Below are positions 34,298-44,997 of a DNA stretch of 64,000 nucleotides, piece by piece. This stretch comes from Liopterus haemorrhoidalis (taxonomy: Eukaryota > Arthropoda > Insecta > Coleoptera > Dytiscidae): NCBI GenBank assembly GCA_963971575.1, contig OZ020618.1, positions 3,598,501 through 3,662,500 on the forward strand. The letters run 5' to 3'. The notes beneath the pieces were generated by a model, which saw only the letters and a list, made by a program, of their open reading frames with translations, made no database searches and was not told where the DNA came from. The position numbers were made by a program, and so were the translations under genes. Every line of letters starts with the position of its first letter. The first letter of the stretch is position 1.

Positions 34298-34970
34298 GGG
34301 TGACCATTCGTCCCGCATTTTGCGGGACAGTCCCGCGTTTTGACTCTGCGTCCCGCATTGTTACTTGCCCGTAAAATGTCCCGCATTTTTAATTCTAACT
34401 AACTTTACATCAATTTAACTGTCAGTGCTCTACTTTTCCTATAGTTTGCTAATGATAATTTTTGAATTTTGATATTAAAATGTGTATATTTACATTATAC
34501 CATGAGTTCTGAAAGAAATTACATAAGGGTTGGCTATGGAAAATAAAAGTAATGTCATCAGCAAGCTTTAGAATTAATTAACTGTCATGACTTTTGTTGT
34601 TGTCATAAGTTTATATTGTTATAAAAAGCCTGCAGTAGACATTATTTTATTTTTCCATAGCCAACCCTTATGTTATTTATTTTTGAGCTCGTGGTATATG
34701 TAGTTATCAGTGTAATTTATTTTTTTGTGATATTTTTTATTCAATTGTTAATTAAATTATACTAGCCACAATTGTTAAATCGTTTAATACATTTTTGTTA
34801 TCTTTTGTATTCCTTTCCTCTCATGTATGCAGAGCCGTGTTTTGGCGCCCTTAGCAAATAAAAACAAGGTTCTCACCTCCCAACATCCAAGTGACGAGCA
34901 AAATATATATATATATATCGTCACCCTGGACCGTCCCGCATTGCCTTCTCAAGAAAATGGCCAGCCTTGT
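34298..34970. mobile_element. hAT-like remnant (AGGGTGACCA family)
   Basis: 34299 starts TAGGGTGACCATTCGTCCCG, the terminus family of the intact copy at 48925-49237. At 34820-34930 CACCTCCCAACATCCAAGTG and CGTCACCCT recall the same family's interior and end. Repeated TCCCGCATT motifs lie at 34310-34390. Matching target duplications were not found, so boundaries are approximate. Confidence 0.55.
34521..34673. mobile_element. Small MITE with ~27-bp inverted repeats
   Basis: ACATAAGGGTTGGCTATGG at 34521 is mirrored by CCATAGCCAACCCTTATGT ending at 34673. The symmetry continues into AAAATAAAA. It has no coding capacity and is nested in the hAT-like remnant. The palindrome includes the flanks, so the target duplication cannot be separated from the repeat. 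Confidence 0.65.
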
Positions 34971-34974
34971 AATG

Positions 34975-36000
34975 ACACATTTCAATATTGCCATCTAATG
35001 GTTGTTTGTAAAAACATAAAATATAACCCTCGTATTTATCAAAATGTCTTTATTTTGCGGACTTGTTCTATTGGTTGAATGTTTAGTATTCCCAAATCCA
35101 ACTCTTCTTTATAGAATTTACATTCCATTAATTTAGTTTGAAACTGTCTATTAGTTGCATTTTTCTTTTACCAAACCAATTTTTACTCCACGAACTATTT
35201 TGGTTTTAAAGTAAAAACAAATCCAACTTTAATTACAGCCAAAAAAACTAGGTTGATTGACACATATTTTATTGTGCAAATAGTTGGAATATTTAAAAGT
35301 CCAATTAAATTGGCGCTGGTCGCGTTTTTTGTGGATCGTGAAAGCTCGCACATTTCTAATCCCCTTTTCGTAGCAGCTGTCACTAAGCTTCAAGTATAAA
35401 TCCAGGCGGATTGTGTCTCGCGCGGAGTTACACGCACGACATACTCCCCCTCCCCCATGCCCCCCCCCCCCCCTTCACCCTTCCAGCTATCCCACCGCTG
35501 CCACCAATATACACACATACACCGCAGGGGTGAACAAATTGAAACTGGATATATTTATGACTTTATTTAGGTTAGTTTTTTTCTTTTATTGCTGGTTATT
35601 GGGGTTTTTATTAAATGGGGGATATTTTCAACCATGTGCATTTAACTAAATTACCAGTGGTTTCAAACTATAAGTTAGCAACCTATATGCCCCCTCCACA
35701 AAGCTACCTTTCGGAGAAGGATCAACTGAAACGCCTAGTCAGGTATATGGTTCATTGAGAGAAGGCTCACAAGATCACTTGAAATGACTACTTCTATTGA
35801 CTTTTTTTACTGACTATTTTTCTGACTACTTGGGAAGATCAGGACCAACCTAGGGTCCTTGAGCGAATTATATTGCTTTCTTTCTCAGTCATTCTTTCTT
35901 TCTTGGACGTTGTCAATCGAACTGACTTTTAATCTCACTCACACAAGTTTTTCATATTGCCCCGTTACCTCTTTTGGGTTATCTAGTCTTCCAGTCAACT
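34975..36000. other. Spacer with C-homopolymer and CT-rich repeat
   Basis: 35461-35474 is a C-run in a pyrimidine-rich stretch. 35880-36000 is the CT-rich dispersed repeat, cut by the hAT MITE at 36009. No gene was seen. Confidence 0.4.
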
Positions 36001-36008
36001 CTCTAGAC

Positions 36009-36273
36009 TGGTGTTTCTAAACGTGGATCCCACGCCCCACATGGGGGCAATTTTATTGTTCAGGGGGGCAATTTGATTGCTGAGGGGGGAAATTTACTAG
36101 TGATTTTTCCTAAAACCTAAGTCTTGTGTCTTCAACAAGTTGTAATTAGGTTTCATTCAGGGAATAATTCAGTTTTTGAATATAAAAAAATATGAAAAAG
36201 GGTACATAGGAGGGCATTAGAATTTTAGAAAGTCTTAGGTGGGGCATGGCACAAAAAAGGTTGGGAAACACTG
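36009..36273. mobile_element. hAT-type MITE with perfect 8-bp target duplication
   Basis: CTCTAGAC flanks both sides (36001-36008, 36274-36281). The right end GGTTGGGAAACACTG is a typical hAT terminus. The left end TGGTGTTTCTAAACG is its eroded partner. The 265-bp interior is non-coding and G-rich in places. Confidence 0.85.
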
Positions 36274-36281
36274 CTCTAGAC

Positions 36282-38166
36282 CTTTTTTGTGTGATCTCTC
36301 CATATTAACTGTGATTTATTTTGTTAATATCCATGTTTTGGAGCTATATATTAGTGTTTCTAGAGCACGTTTCTTGCCTAGGCAAGCACTGGTCTACCAG
36401 CGAACCGCCAAGATATTTTTAGAAATATAATTAAGTTAAAATATAACTTGTTTACTTTTGTCTACTAACTTTATTTTATTACAATTTTTTTTTTAAATTC
36501 AGCATAAACTAATTACGAGGGGGGGGGGGATTAGAATCCTGTGCAAGTTTAGCGAGTAATTATTAAGACGCGGATATTTTCTGTCAGAGAAAAAAAAAAT
36601 TAAAATATAAATGTTATCACTTATCACTCTTTTTTTAAGCGGTTCTATTTAACCGCTTACAATGACAATGATAAGATTTATGTTTTAATTGGTTTTGCAT
36701 AAAATGTCCGTGCCTTAGTAATTATTAGCTGGCGTTCCCGGACTTCGTACGGGTGCATTTTTGCTCTATCGTAAATGCAATAATTATTATTTTTTGTGTT
36801 TTTTTTAATTTTTGCTATTGCAGTTACAAAATTATAAATTGGAATAGGTTGTTTAATCCGTCAACAATTATGGGATTTTAACAAAAAAAAAAAAACATTT
36901 TTTTGACTGTATTAACTTGGGCAACTTTTTTTTTAATTTATCAAAATAATATCAGGTCAGCGAATCACAGGATATCAGCAGTTAGCCAATCACGGGAGAA
37001 GGTGTCACCGGTCAGCCAATCAAGAGCCAGAGTGTCCCCAATTAACCAATCACGAGAACCTTAGGAAAAATTGTCGTTACAATGTTACCGACACTTGCTT
37101 TTTATGGTCGATTTACATACACCTTGTTTTTTAAACAAGTCAGATCGGATGAACGGAGTGGCCAGTGTTTTATTGCCAAGTAGTAGAAGACCTTCCAATC
37201 CAATTTGTGCAAAATTAATATTAAACCACTGTTTTACAGGTAGTTAAAAATGTAAGAGGGCCCCATCCAACTGCAATGGCAAAAATAAAAAAAAGATAAT
37301 GGTTTTGGGGGTTTGAGATAAAGCAGGGGTTTCTTTAAAGAGTGACTAAAATTGATAATAAAAAAGTTTTCTATTTGTATCCAATTTCTTGGATCACGCT
37401 ATACAATTTTGATGTTAAGTAAATAAAAAGTGACATATTTCCAGATTTTAGGATGTACCCATGCAACCATAATATGCATATAATCAAAAAATGGCATAGA
37501 ATAAAAAATATCTAATTTATTTATATGACTATTTAATATTTTGGGATTATAATTCGCGACCATTCTTGCGATGTATGTCTTTCTTTTGGTCACCCTTGCA
37601 GTAGTCAGTCACAGCATATACGTGAATAAAAAACAGTTGGATCTGTTCATTTGTGGCAATAGTCCCCGCGTTACACGTCACTTGTCACTCTTCCACTCTT
37701 TCATTCTCAAATTCTCTCTCTCTTTTCATCCAGCATTCACAGAAAACAATTCGCTTGTTTCCATATATTGTGCTTTATTTACTAGCAACTGCCCACCGAG
37801 CTTTTGTGTGGATTTTTTTAGCTAAAACCGACAGCAATGTTCATTCTATCAGGGCATCAATCCAAACATGCCCCCAACGATATTTGTATAAAAACCATTA
37901 TAATACTGAAAATGCATTACTGCTAAAATTAAACTATAGAAACTTATATGTCAATCCCATGTCAATTGAATTTTTTAAATTTTACACAGTTAAATTAAAT
38001 TGAAAATATTTATAAAATATTTTATAAAAATATAGAACAAATTGATCCGCAAACATTTGTTCAAAAGCAAGAAGTGTAATGGAAAAATTAAAACCAGTAA
38101 ATGGCGCATCATACACCATAATACCGTGCGATCATTATTTCTTGTCAGTTACATAACAGTAAACAA
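36282..38166. other. AT-rich spacer with small motifs
   Basis: A perfect 9-bp stem (TAAGCGGTT/AACCGCTTA) lies at 36637-36661, with a G-run at 36520. A CCAAT array (36955-37062) is listed separately. The plus frame at 37571-37825 begins with a hydrophobic stretch like a signal peptide but matches no family; it is treated as chance. Confidence 0.35.
36955..37062 (+). repeat. Imperfect ~31-bp tandem array with CCAAT boxes
   Basis: Four units share (A/C)GAATCAC or CCAATCA cores: CAGCGAATCACAGG, TAGCCAATCACGGG, CAGCCAATCAAGAG and TAACCAATCACGAG. The spacing is close to 31 bp. Repeated CCAAT boxes can bind NF-Y, but no promoter or transcript evidence is present, and a transposon origin is equally possible. 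Confidence 0.6.
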
Positions 38167-38169
38167 TAA

Positions 38170-38734
38170 AGCCGCATTCAGACCTCTTTAAATTAATAAG
38201 TTATAGACTCTTCGTTGTGTCGCTCTGAGTTATGCTTTAATGCATTCTTTTAACGTTCCATGTACGGTTCACATCTGTTATAAATTAGAACGTTGCGAAT
38301 AGCCCTCCATCTGTGAATTTTTAAACCAACTATTTAGTTTCGTAAAATATTTTATATGTATTATCGTTCTTATAATTCTGTTGTCTTAGATTTTAACTAC
38401 CTAATTACCTAAATTGATCATATTTACTGTCCGTCTTTGTAATTTTTAGCAAGATTTGTTAACTGACATTATGTTAGGTTATGTAAAGGCATTCGATAAC
38501 TACGGTGTCACTGATAGTATGCGATAGCGAATGTGTTTATATGTCTGTCTCATTAAAACATCTCACTAGCTATAAGTTTAGAAAATTATGCACAATCCAC
38601 AACAAACAGCGTATTAAATTTGGAGGTCTGAACGGTTTCACGTCTTATCATATGACAAACTTGCTGGTGACAGTGAACAGTACATAAGCTACAGTGATTT
38701 AAAAGCTATTGATTTAAGAGCTCTGAATGCGGCT
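38170..38734. mobile_element. PIF/Harbinger-like MITE (TAA target)
   Basis: AGCCGCATTCAGACCTC on the left and GAGCTCTGAATGCGGCT on the right form the ends of inverted repeats running about 40 bp. TAA is present at 38167-38169 and 38735-38737, the 3-bp target type of PIF/Harbinger elements. The 565-bp interior has no transposase. Confidence 0.7.
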
Positions 38735-38934
38735 TAAGTTTAAAAATATCAAAACTGTATTCTAATATACAGCTGAAAATCCCCATTTAACAAAGAACCT
38801 ATCAGATGACTTCGTTTGTCCGAACTCACCCGAGGAACAACGAAAATATGGGTTCCTAACTTAATACCTGTTATCAACTCATTGGCGTGTAGAGGAAAAT
38901 AGTGTTCATTTGATAAACAATTCTTATAATGTAA

Positions 38935-39862
38935 AAATTGATGTGAAGTGTGAATATTCACACATTTCAGGGTTTCGCAGGTATATAATAAGTGAAGGCG
39001 GTATGCTGAGTGTGTAGGACAAATTTTACTTTGTAGTAATCACGGAAAAATGAACGATATTTTTTAAATAATTTATCGTCTGTTAATCATATAATAAGAC
39101 AGGTTATTAAATTTACGCTCTTAAAAATAAATACAACATTTGTCAAAATATAACCAGAATTTTGACAAAATAAAATTATTTTATGTTGAAATCAACATAA
39201 TAAAAATGTAAAAAAAAAAACAGAAAAAATAAAATTCACTCCGTACTCGAACTCGAAACCCTTCGTATTTTAGCTTACAACACCAGTGCTCTAACCCATT
39301 GTGCTATCCTACGCCTTGCGTGTGAGTGTCTTACATTGGTATAACTTTTGTACTTAGTGAACCAAAAACCACAAAAAATGCGTTATTTTCCGAAAACATA
39401 ATCTGATCAAAAATTCCTGTTGTACTATTTCGGTTCACACCAATATACATTACTTAGAATTTTTTTAGATTTTTGGTTTAGATCTGGGCTACAGGGTGTG
39501 GGACAAAATTATTTTTGCACAATTTTGGCAAATATCGCATCAAAATAATTTATTTTGCAAAAATAAAAATTTGATCGTTAATCCACGTACCAAGGTCTTT
39601 CATTTGATACCCTACTTAAAATTTAAAAAAAATATTTTAATTTCGATGAGCACATATTTGTTTATATTTTTAGGGGGGTATGTTTTTTAGATGTTTTAGT
39701 ATTTTTCCTATGTGCGGGTCAAAGAGTTGTATAAACATGCCAAATTTCAACTCTCTAGGTTTAGCCGTTTGGCTACAATTTTTACCGAACAGACAGACAG
39801 ACAGACAGACAGACGACAAAATGACGGTATAAGGGTTTTTTGGTCATACCTACAACAACCTA
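38935..39862 (-). mobile_element. Helentron-like (HINE) repeat E, full length
   Basis: The 3' hairpin end at 38937-38980 (GTGTGAATATTCACAC, TTTCAGGGTTTCGCAGG) runs to a (CAGA)n run at 39790-39813 and the 5' end CATACCTACAACAACCTAAT. The interior has a tRNA-like segment and one round of the central block. About 930 bp, non-coding. It is closely related to G and J, which carry the same tRNA-like type. Confidence 0.85.
39239..39322 (-). ncRNA. tRNA-like segment (type 3) inside HINE E
   Basis: The minus strand shows TAGCACAATGGGTTAGAGCA (A-box-like), then GCACTGGTGTTGTAAGC, then TTTCGAGTTCGAGTAC (B-box-like). The same type is in HINE G and J. Confidence 0.5.
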
Positions 39863-39911
39863 ATAAAAATAGAATGTACCCCTATATATACATTTCCTTG
39901 AAAATAAGTTT

Positions 39912-40069
39912 TTTTTTTTTTTTTTTTTATTTTTAATGGCCTTTGCTGCTGTGGCAATTAGCCAGGACAATTTTTGTTTGAGAAAATTTCCATGCCATAA
40001 CCGGGATTTGAACCGGAGCCCCCATGGTTGGTAGTCAAATGAGCTGACCACTACGCCATAGCGACCGGC
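39912..40069 (-). mobile_element. tRNA-derived SINE with 13-bp target duplication
   Basis: The minus strand begins GCCGGTCGCTATGGCGTAG. An A-box (TGGCGTAGTGGTCAGC) and a perfect-looking B-box (GGTTCAAATCC) follow, then a unique body (ATTGCCACAGCAGCAAAGG) and a poly(A) tail seen as T-run 39909-39930. TGAAAATAAGTTT is duplicated at 39899-39911 and 40070-40082. This is the structure of a tRNA-headed SINE, transcribed by Pol III and moved by a LINE's enzymes. It is the cleanest recent retro-insertion in the window; a fragment may lie at 29222-29250. Confidence 0.9.
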
Positions 40070-40082
40070 TGAAAATAAGTTT

Positions 40083-40654
40083 GATAACTAAATGTTTCTG
40101 TCAAGTATTGCATAACGGTCAAGATTTGTCGATTGCTCTGTATTTATTTATTTATCTACGGAGTAAAGTGATGGTTTAATCCCGAGAATGTAAGTATTGC
40201 TAGAGACGACCGAAGGGAGTCGAATAAACAAGAAGAAATAGAGTTCACTCATATACTTCTCAATATAATAAACTAATAAATTATTAAAACGATTAAAAGA
40301 GTAAGTAGAATTCTATTTTATCGAATGAAATATTCATTTGAAATATATTGAACTAAAAAACCATTACATGTCATTACTGCATAGAATATAAGACCAGTTT
40401 CTATTATATTAAGGTTTCAAAAATAAATGTTTTGAAATTATAATAATATATTTATGATTATATTACCTAATGAAAGTAGAAAGAAAATTATAGACAATTA
40501 TTACATACTTGTTATCGAAAGGTGACGCGTCCAATCCCGTAAAAAATTAGACAATTGTGGTGTACTTCGATAATTACTTGAATAATCTTGACAGGCGCAT
40601 ACCCAGGCATTTTTCTTGGGGGGGGGGGGAATAAATCCGGATATTGACTCCGGT
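40083..40654. other. AT-rich spacer ending in a G-run
   Basis: 40593-40632 (GGCGCATACCCAGGCA then eleven or more G) looks like a transposon end, but no partner was found. No gene was seen. Confidence 0.35.
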
Positions 40655-41757
40655 AACGACGGTGTCAATATTCGGCTTCTGAAAGTTATAGAAAACAGTG
40701 AGTCATAAAACTGGTGAAAAGCCTATTGGTCAACGTGTTGATAAACAAAATTTGTTTCTTTGGTCTTTCAAAATCAGCTCTCTCTTTATGGGTACATTCG
40801 ATTTGACGCTCCGAGCGTTCCGAGCACGTTCTGTATACTCAAACGTGTTCGATTTGACGCTCGGAGTACACTCAATTGCATTCGTTTTGCGATCGAGCGA
40901 GCATTTAGAGTGCGCTCTATGTGTTCGGGGTTTTAACACCGAGCATATGGAGTATGACGTAAAAAAGTGGGGGAACGGCGGGAAAGAAATGAAAGTTTAA
41001 AATTAAATTATAAATAAAATAAAAATAATAGCCTTAGACAAATAACAATAGACAAATAATATTTTTATTTGTCTATAGCTACAGATAACAGCCATTTTAT
41101 GTATTTGTGACGTTCTGTAAACAGCAAAAAAATTATTAAAATACACCGTGCATAAAATTAAAATGGAAAAAATTCATTAAATTAATTCATTAATTATTAT
41201 TTAATTTTTAATTAATTTTATTTCTTCATCATTGAAAAAAAAAAATCAAGGAAATACCGAGGTATATAATTTTGATTCACGACTGACGTGAACTAATCTG
41301 ACAGTAAAGAACGCCGCCTAAAATTAATTGTAGGGTTAGATTTTATAAACATTACGTCACAAGAACGCTCGCTCCGTTAGTGCTCCCTTCATGACGTCAC
41401 CATCAACTGTTCTTTCAGCGCTCGCTCTTGTCTGTACAACTCGAATGCACCCTATATGTATATCGGATTGTTTCTTCCTTTTCCTTGGCATCAGTTGTAC
41501 TCTGATGATTTTTATAACAAATTGCTAGTGACTAAAGGTCATAATTATAGAGAGTTGCTTCAATGAATCGTCAAGCCTTGAAAATGGTCAAAATCGAAAA
41601 AATAAACGGTGTTTCCAGATTTCCGGTGAGCATATTACGACGGTGTCAATGTTCGACTTCCGGTAGTTATCGAAGACATTGAGTCATAAAGTTGTTGTAA
41701 AAACTATTGGCCAACGTCTTGATAAGCAGAATTTGTTTCTTTGATCTCCGATAGTCC
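40655..41757. repeat. Direct repeat pair flanking a GAGCG-rich MITE
   Basis: About 125 bp at 40655-40785 (CGACGGTGTCAATATTCGGC, TGAGTCATAAAACTGG, ATTTGTTTCTTTGG) recurs in direct orientation at 41638-41755. The space between holds the inverted-repeat element 40790-41452 plus about 180 bp. The pair could be an older repeat, or a segmental duplication around the insertion. Confidence 0.6.
40790..41452. mobile_element. MITE-like element rich in GAGCG motifs
   Basis: The left end GGGTACATTCGATTTG and the right end CGAATGCACCC (complement GGGTGCATTCGAGTTG) are inverted repeats. GACGCTCCGAGCG, GACGCTCGGAG and GATCGAGCGAGC recur near the left end, and GAACGCTCGCTCC and GCGCTCGCTC near the right end, so subterminal sequences are also inverted. 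The 100-codon plus frame at 40698-41000 overlaps the terminus and is probably not a gene. The target duplication is unclear. Confidence 0.6.
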
Positions 41758-42402
41758 GATTTTCCTTTGAATCTATACTGGATTGTTAAAAATTCTTTCT
41801 GTTCTGCCAATTTTTTCAAAAACTTTCTATTCTGCCAGTTTTTTCAAAAATTGTAGAAAAAGTGCTTTACAAACAAATAACTCAATATTTTACCGAAAAT
41901 GATTTGTTTTCCAACTCTCAGTTTGGTTTCAGAATTAACAAAAGCACAACTGATGCCGTTTTGGACTTTGTCGGTTATATTGTGGACGCATTGGAAGCTG
42001 ATGAATACTGTGTTGATACCTTCTTAGATCTCAGCAAAGTATTTGACTTTATCTCGCATAACATTTTATTAAATAAGCTATATCTTTATGGTTTTGATGA
42101 AATCAGCTGCTCCTTACTTAGATCATATCTATCGGATAAGAAACAATTTACTCAGCTTGACAACAATAAATCTAAAACTCTTCCGTTACAATTTGGTGTT
42201 CCACAAGGTTCTATGCTTAGTCCGTTACTCTTTTTAATATATGATAATGATCTACCACTTTCTATGACTTCTAAAACAGTTCTCTACGCAGACGACACAA
42301 CATTATTAACTAGAAACTCCAATCTAAGTGCTCTCCTTTCCGAGAATAGATCCTTGACAGCTGAAGCAAAATCTTGGTTTAACACCAATAAATTATGCTT
42401 AA

Positions 42403-43610
42403 GGGACTATTACCGGTTATAATTTTCAAAAAATCGTTTTTTTTTTTTTACATTTTTTGATTCCTTATACCTTCAGAAATCATATCCTAAATTTTTATAA
42501 CGGAATTCAAAAAAATAAGAAATTGGTGGCAATTTTAGTGCATGCGCTTTTTCGGTACGCGACAGCTGGTTTGACGAGTTTCGGCAGGTGTGCTTCTCAA
42601 CACCGTTATTCTGTTCAAATACATATATATATATAATTAAACATATAATAAAACATTAAAATATATATATAAAACACTTTGGGCTATCGTTCCCTAACAT
42701 ACGTTTGTGGGAAGAGAAGTTACTGAGTTGGTTGCTAATATTTCATTAGCAATATTTAATGAAGGTAGAACGTCCCTCTTGAAAATATTGGAGGTAATGG
42801 GATGCATAATTGGACACTCTGCGTATGATTATGTTTAAAAAAAAGATGAGGAACGCATTGAGATAGCCAATAAAGCGAGTACCGCGGCGTCGAAGGAAGC
42901 TCGCTTGGCAAAGCAAACTGCTCAGCAAGAGGAACAGCAACAAATGATTGATTCGGGAGTACTTTTATATGGACCATGGATTGCTGATTAACCAATTGTA
43001 AGGGCTGAAACTTAATTTTTTTTTAAATATTACAATACAAATATTAAAAAAAACTTTAAAAGTGATTTTCTCGAAATGGTGTTTTTTCAATCGGCCCAGA
43101 CTTATTCTCCATAACTACACAACGGATATTTTTAAAATTTAGTGAATTTTGTTCATTTTGATGTCCTCTACCGTAATTTACCAGAAAATTGTAAAAAAAA
43201 TTGAAAGAAAAAAAAATGATAAGGATAAAAGGGGAAAAAAACATGATTTTTAGAAAAAAAAATTTCACATATCCGCCATTTTGTTTTTACACCCTTTTTT
43301 TTATAATAGGTGGTAAATTACGATGTAAGACACCTTCATCTTTAAAATTATTTTTGAATTTTTTGTTTCAGACTTGTCAATTTCGAGATTAACCCCGGGC
43401 CATGGAGCATCATAATTTTTTGTTACTGAACTTTGGCGCCATCTATATAATTATCTATGTATTGAAAAAAAAAAAAAAAAAATTTTTTATAATCTTGAAT
43501 ATAATATTAATAAAATAAAAAAAGTTGCACAACGTTCTATAATAAAGGAAACGAGAAAAAAAATATTTAATTATAGGTCATTTTTTGCCTTTCTAACCGG
43601 TAATAGTCCC
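42403..43610 (+). mobile_element. Kolobok-like DNA transposon with TTAA target, internally deleted
   Basis: Termini GGGACTATTACCGGTTA and TAACCGGTAATAGTCCC are a perfect 17-bp inverted repeat. TTAA is at 42399-42402 and 43611-43614, and removing the element with one TTAA restores the RT frame of the host retrotransposon. The interior keeps the C-terminal end of a transposase (42684-42991). TTAA alone would also allow piggyBac; the transposase tail favours Kolobok. At 1.2 kb it is far shorter than an autonomous element. Confidence 0.8.
42684..42991 (+). pseudogene. Kolobok/Mutator-like transposase C-terminal fragment
   Basis: The plus frame reads EVTELVANISLAIFNEGRTS, LLKILEVMGCIIGHSAYDYV, one stop, then KKDEERIEIANKASTAASKE and LLYGPWIAD before a stop at 42989-42991. 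The pattern FN-G, L-VL-LG, a charged Ala/Lys/Gln-rich helix and a terminal YG-GIAD resembles the tail of transposase proteins common in insect genomes and linked to TTAA-targeting elements. The family name is from memory of its layout and is moderately sure. The catalytic part is missing. Confidence 0.6.
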
Positions 43611-44371
43611 TTAAACACGGACAAATCCCAGACCCTGTTGTTTACTACTAGGAAACATAATTTTGAAAACCCTCATTACGTCAAGTTTCTTGGAATCCAC
43701 GTAGATATACATTGGGACCAACACACGGAATTTCTTAGTAGAATGCTTAGGTCCACCATCTACCTGATAAGGAGGTTGAAATACGAAGTATGTAAAGAGG
43801 TCGTATTGAAAGCCTATTTTTCATTATTTCAATCCCACCTAAAATATGGGATACTTATATGGGGACATTCTCCGTCCGCCGATAGAATTTTTAGCCTTCA
43901 GCGTAAAACTATCAGAATTATCGCCGGCGCTGCCTACAGAGCCGAATGTCGAGATTATTTTACAAGTCTCAAAATAATGACCTTACTAGCATTATTCATT
44001 TATAATTGCCTCTTGCTAATACATAAGAATTTGACCAAATTCACTACTTTTGGAGACTCGCATGAACACAATACTCGCTCAAAAAACGATATCCGTTCTC
44101 AGTACCTTCGCATGAACAAATCCAGAAATAGCTCAAATTATTATTGTATAAAATTTTTCAATGTGTTGCCCGAAGAGATTAAACAACTATCATGCAGAGA
44201 ATTTTCAAATAAAGTTAAGGACATTTTGTTGAAAAATCCCATTTATGATTTTAATAATTTTGAAAGTATTGAGTTTTGTATGTGAAATCTTATGTACCTA
44301 ATAATGACTGACTAAAAACAATAGATGTATGTGTAATTTGGTCAATAAATTATTATTATTATTATTAAAAA

Positions 44372-44605
44372 CTAATACACGAATCCAAAGTCTAAAATCA
44401 GGTTTCTGTATACAATAGATTTTTCATTAAAAGTGTAGGTGTAGTTTTGTGCGGCGGTGTTGGTTTGTAGCTGTATTAGAGCGTTACAGAAGAGCAGATA
44501 TGTCTGGCTGGTGTCTGAGAGTTGTCTATGTGTGGTATTGTTTACCAGACAAACAAATAGGAGCGCGAGCTCTACCAGAGAACTTACATCGTTATTTGTT
44601 TCCAT
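44372..44605 (-). CDS. Unidentified 77-codon frame next to the retrotransposon tail
   Basis: ATG at 44605 opens METNNDVSSLVELALLFVCL with a hydrophobic stretch at residues 11-21. The rest (THRQLSDTSQTYLLFCNALI, NYTYTFNEKSIVYRN) is less AT-biased in codon use than the surroundings. The stop lies a few bases from the ATT tail of the non-LTR insertion, so a longer gene could have been interrupted. No family was recognised; it could equally be chance. Confidence 0.25.
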   Translation of the reverse strand: METNNDVSSLVELALLFVCLVNNTTHRQLSDTSQTYLLFCNALIQLQTNTAAQNYTYTFNEKSIVYRNLILDFGFVY

Positions 44606-44805
44606 TACATTAAGTTAATTTTGGAGACCGACTATATAAATGTTTAAACAACACAGCGCAAATATGTACGGTTTCTTTTACTTAACAGTAGCGCGCCTCT
44701 ACTAATTAATATCTTCATTAAACTATCACACATTAAAATATAATAGAAGTAGGAAAAAAATTCACTCAGCTTTTTTGGACAGAACGTTTATTTAAGTAAC
44801 ACAAC

Positions 44806-44835
44806 GTTTCGCCAACTATTTGTTGGCTTCCTCAG
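44806..44835 (-). ncRNA. Hammerhead ribozyme-like core
   Basis: The minus strand gives CTGAGGA, AGCCAAC with a loop and GTTGGC (stem II), then GAAACGTTGTGTTA. The conserved blocks CUGANGA and GAAA are intact, stem II is 6 bp, and the A-C...G-U short stem III with a GUU cleavage triplet can be drawn. Best-formed of the set. Confidence 0.65.
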
Positions 44836-44968
44836 GTGCTATAACGAACAATTTTAACAATAGTAACAATCTTATACTTAATATAAAATTAATTTAATAA
44901 GATGAGGAAGTAATGGGATTCGGACTGGTCAGAAATTAAAATTAAAACAATATTTTAATTTCGCTAAC

Positions 44969-44997
44969 GTTTCGATTTAATATTAAATCTTCATCAG
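44969..44997 (-). ncRNA. Hammerhead ribozyme-like core in the palindrome
   Basis: The minus strand gives CTGATGA, A, GATTTAATATTAAATC (self-complementary stem II) and GAAACG. The mirrored copy at about 45008-45045 keeps GAAACG but has lost CTGATGA. The cleavage triplet is not clear, so activity is doubtful. Confidence 0.55.

Larger units (their letters stand above)
41790..44368 (+). pseudogene. Jockey/CR1-group non-LTR retrotransposon, split by a Kolobok-like element
   Basis: RT begins near 41812 (SILPVFSKIVEKVLYKQI), then FSNSQFGFRINKSTTDAV, DTFLDLSKVFDFISHNIL (palm Asp), FGVPQGSMLSPLLFLI and VLYADDTTLLTRN (catalytic Asp pair intact). The frame stops only because of the insertion at 42403. 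It resumes in phase at 43615 (NTDKSQT, then from 43638) with VKFLGIHVDIHWDQH, RLKYEVCKEVVLKAYFSLF, HLKYGILIWG and VLPEEIKQLSCREF, ending at 44285. No RNase H domain. The element ends with an ATT tail at about 44347-44368. It is 5' truncated; a short tandem duplication lies at 41790-41840. Confidence 0.9.

Noticed and set aside
37571..37825. 84-codon frame with a signal-peptide-like start
   Set aside because: No domain, no cleavage-site or cysteine pattern of a secreted protein, and low-complexity Ser/Phe-rich sequence; an overlapping frame is equally open.
42557..42605. A further hammerhead motif (CTCGTC...GGCGAAACT-like) in the Kolobok-like element
   Set aside because: The CUGANGA block is mismatched at two positions and stem II is weak.
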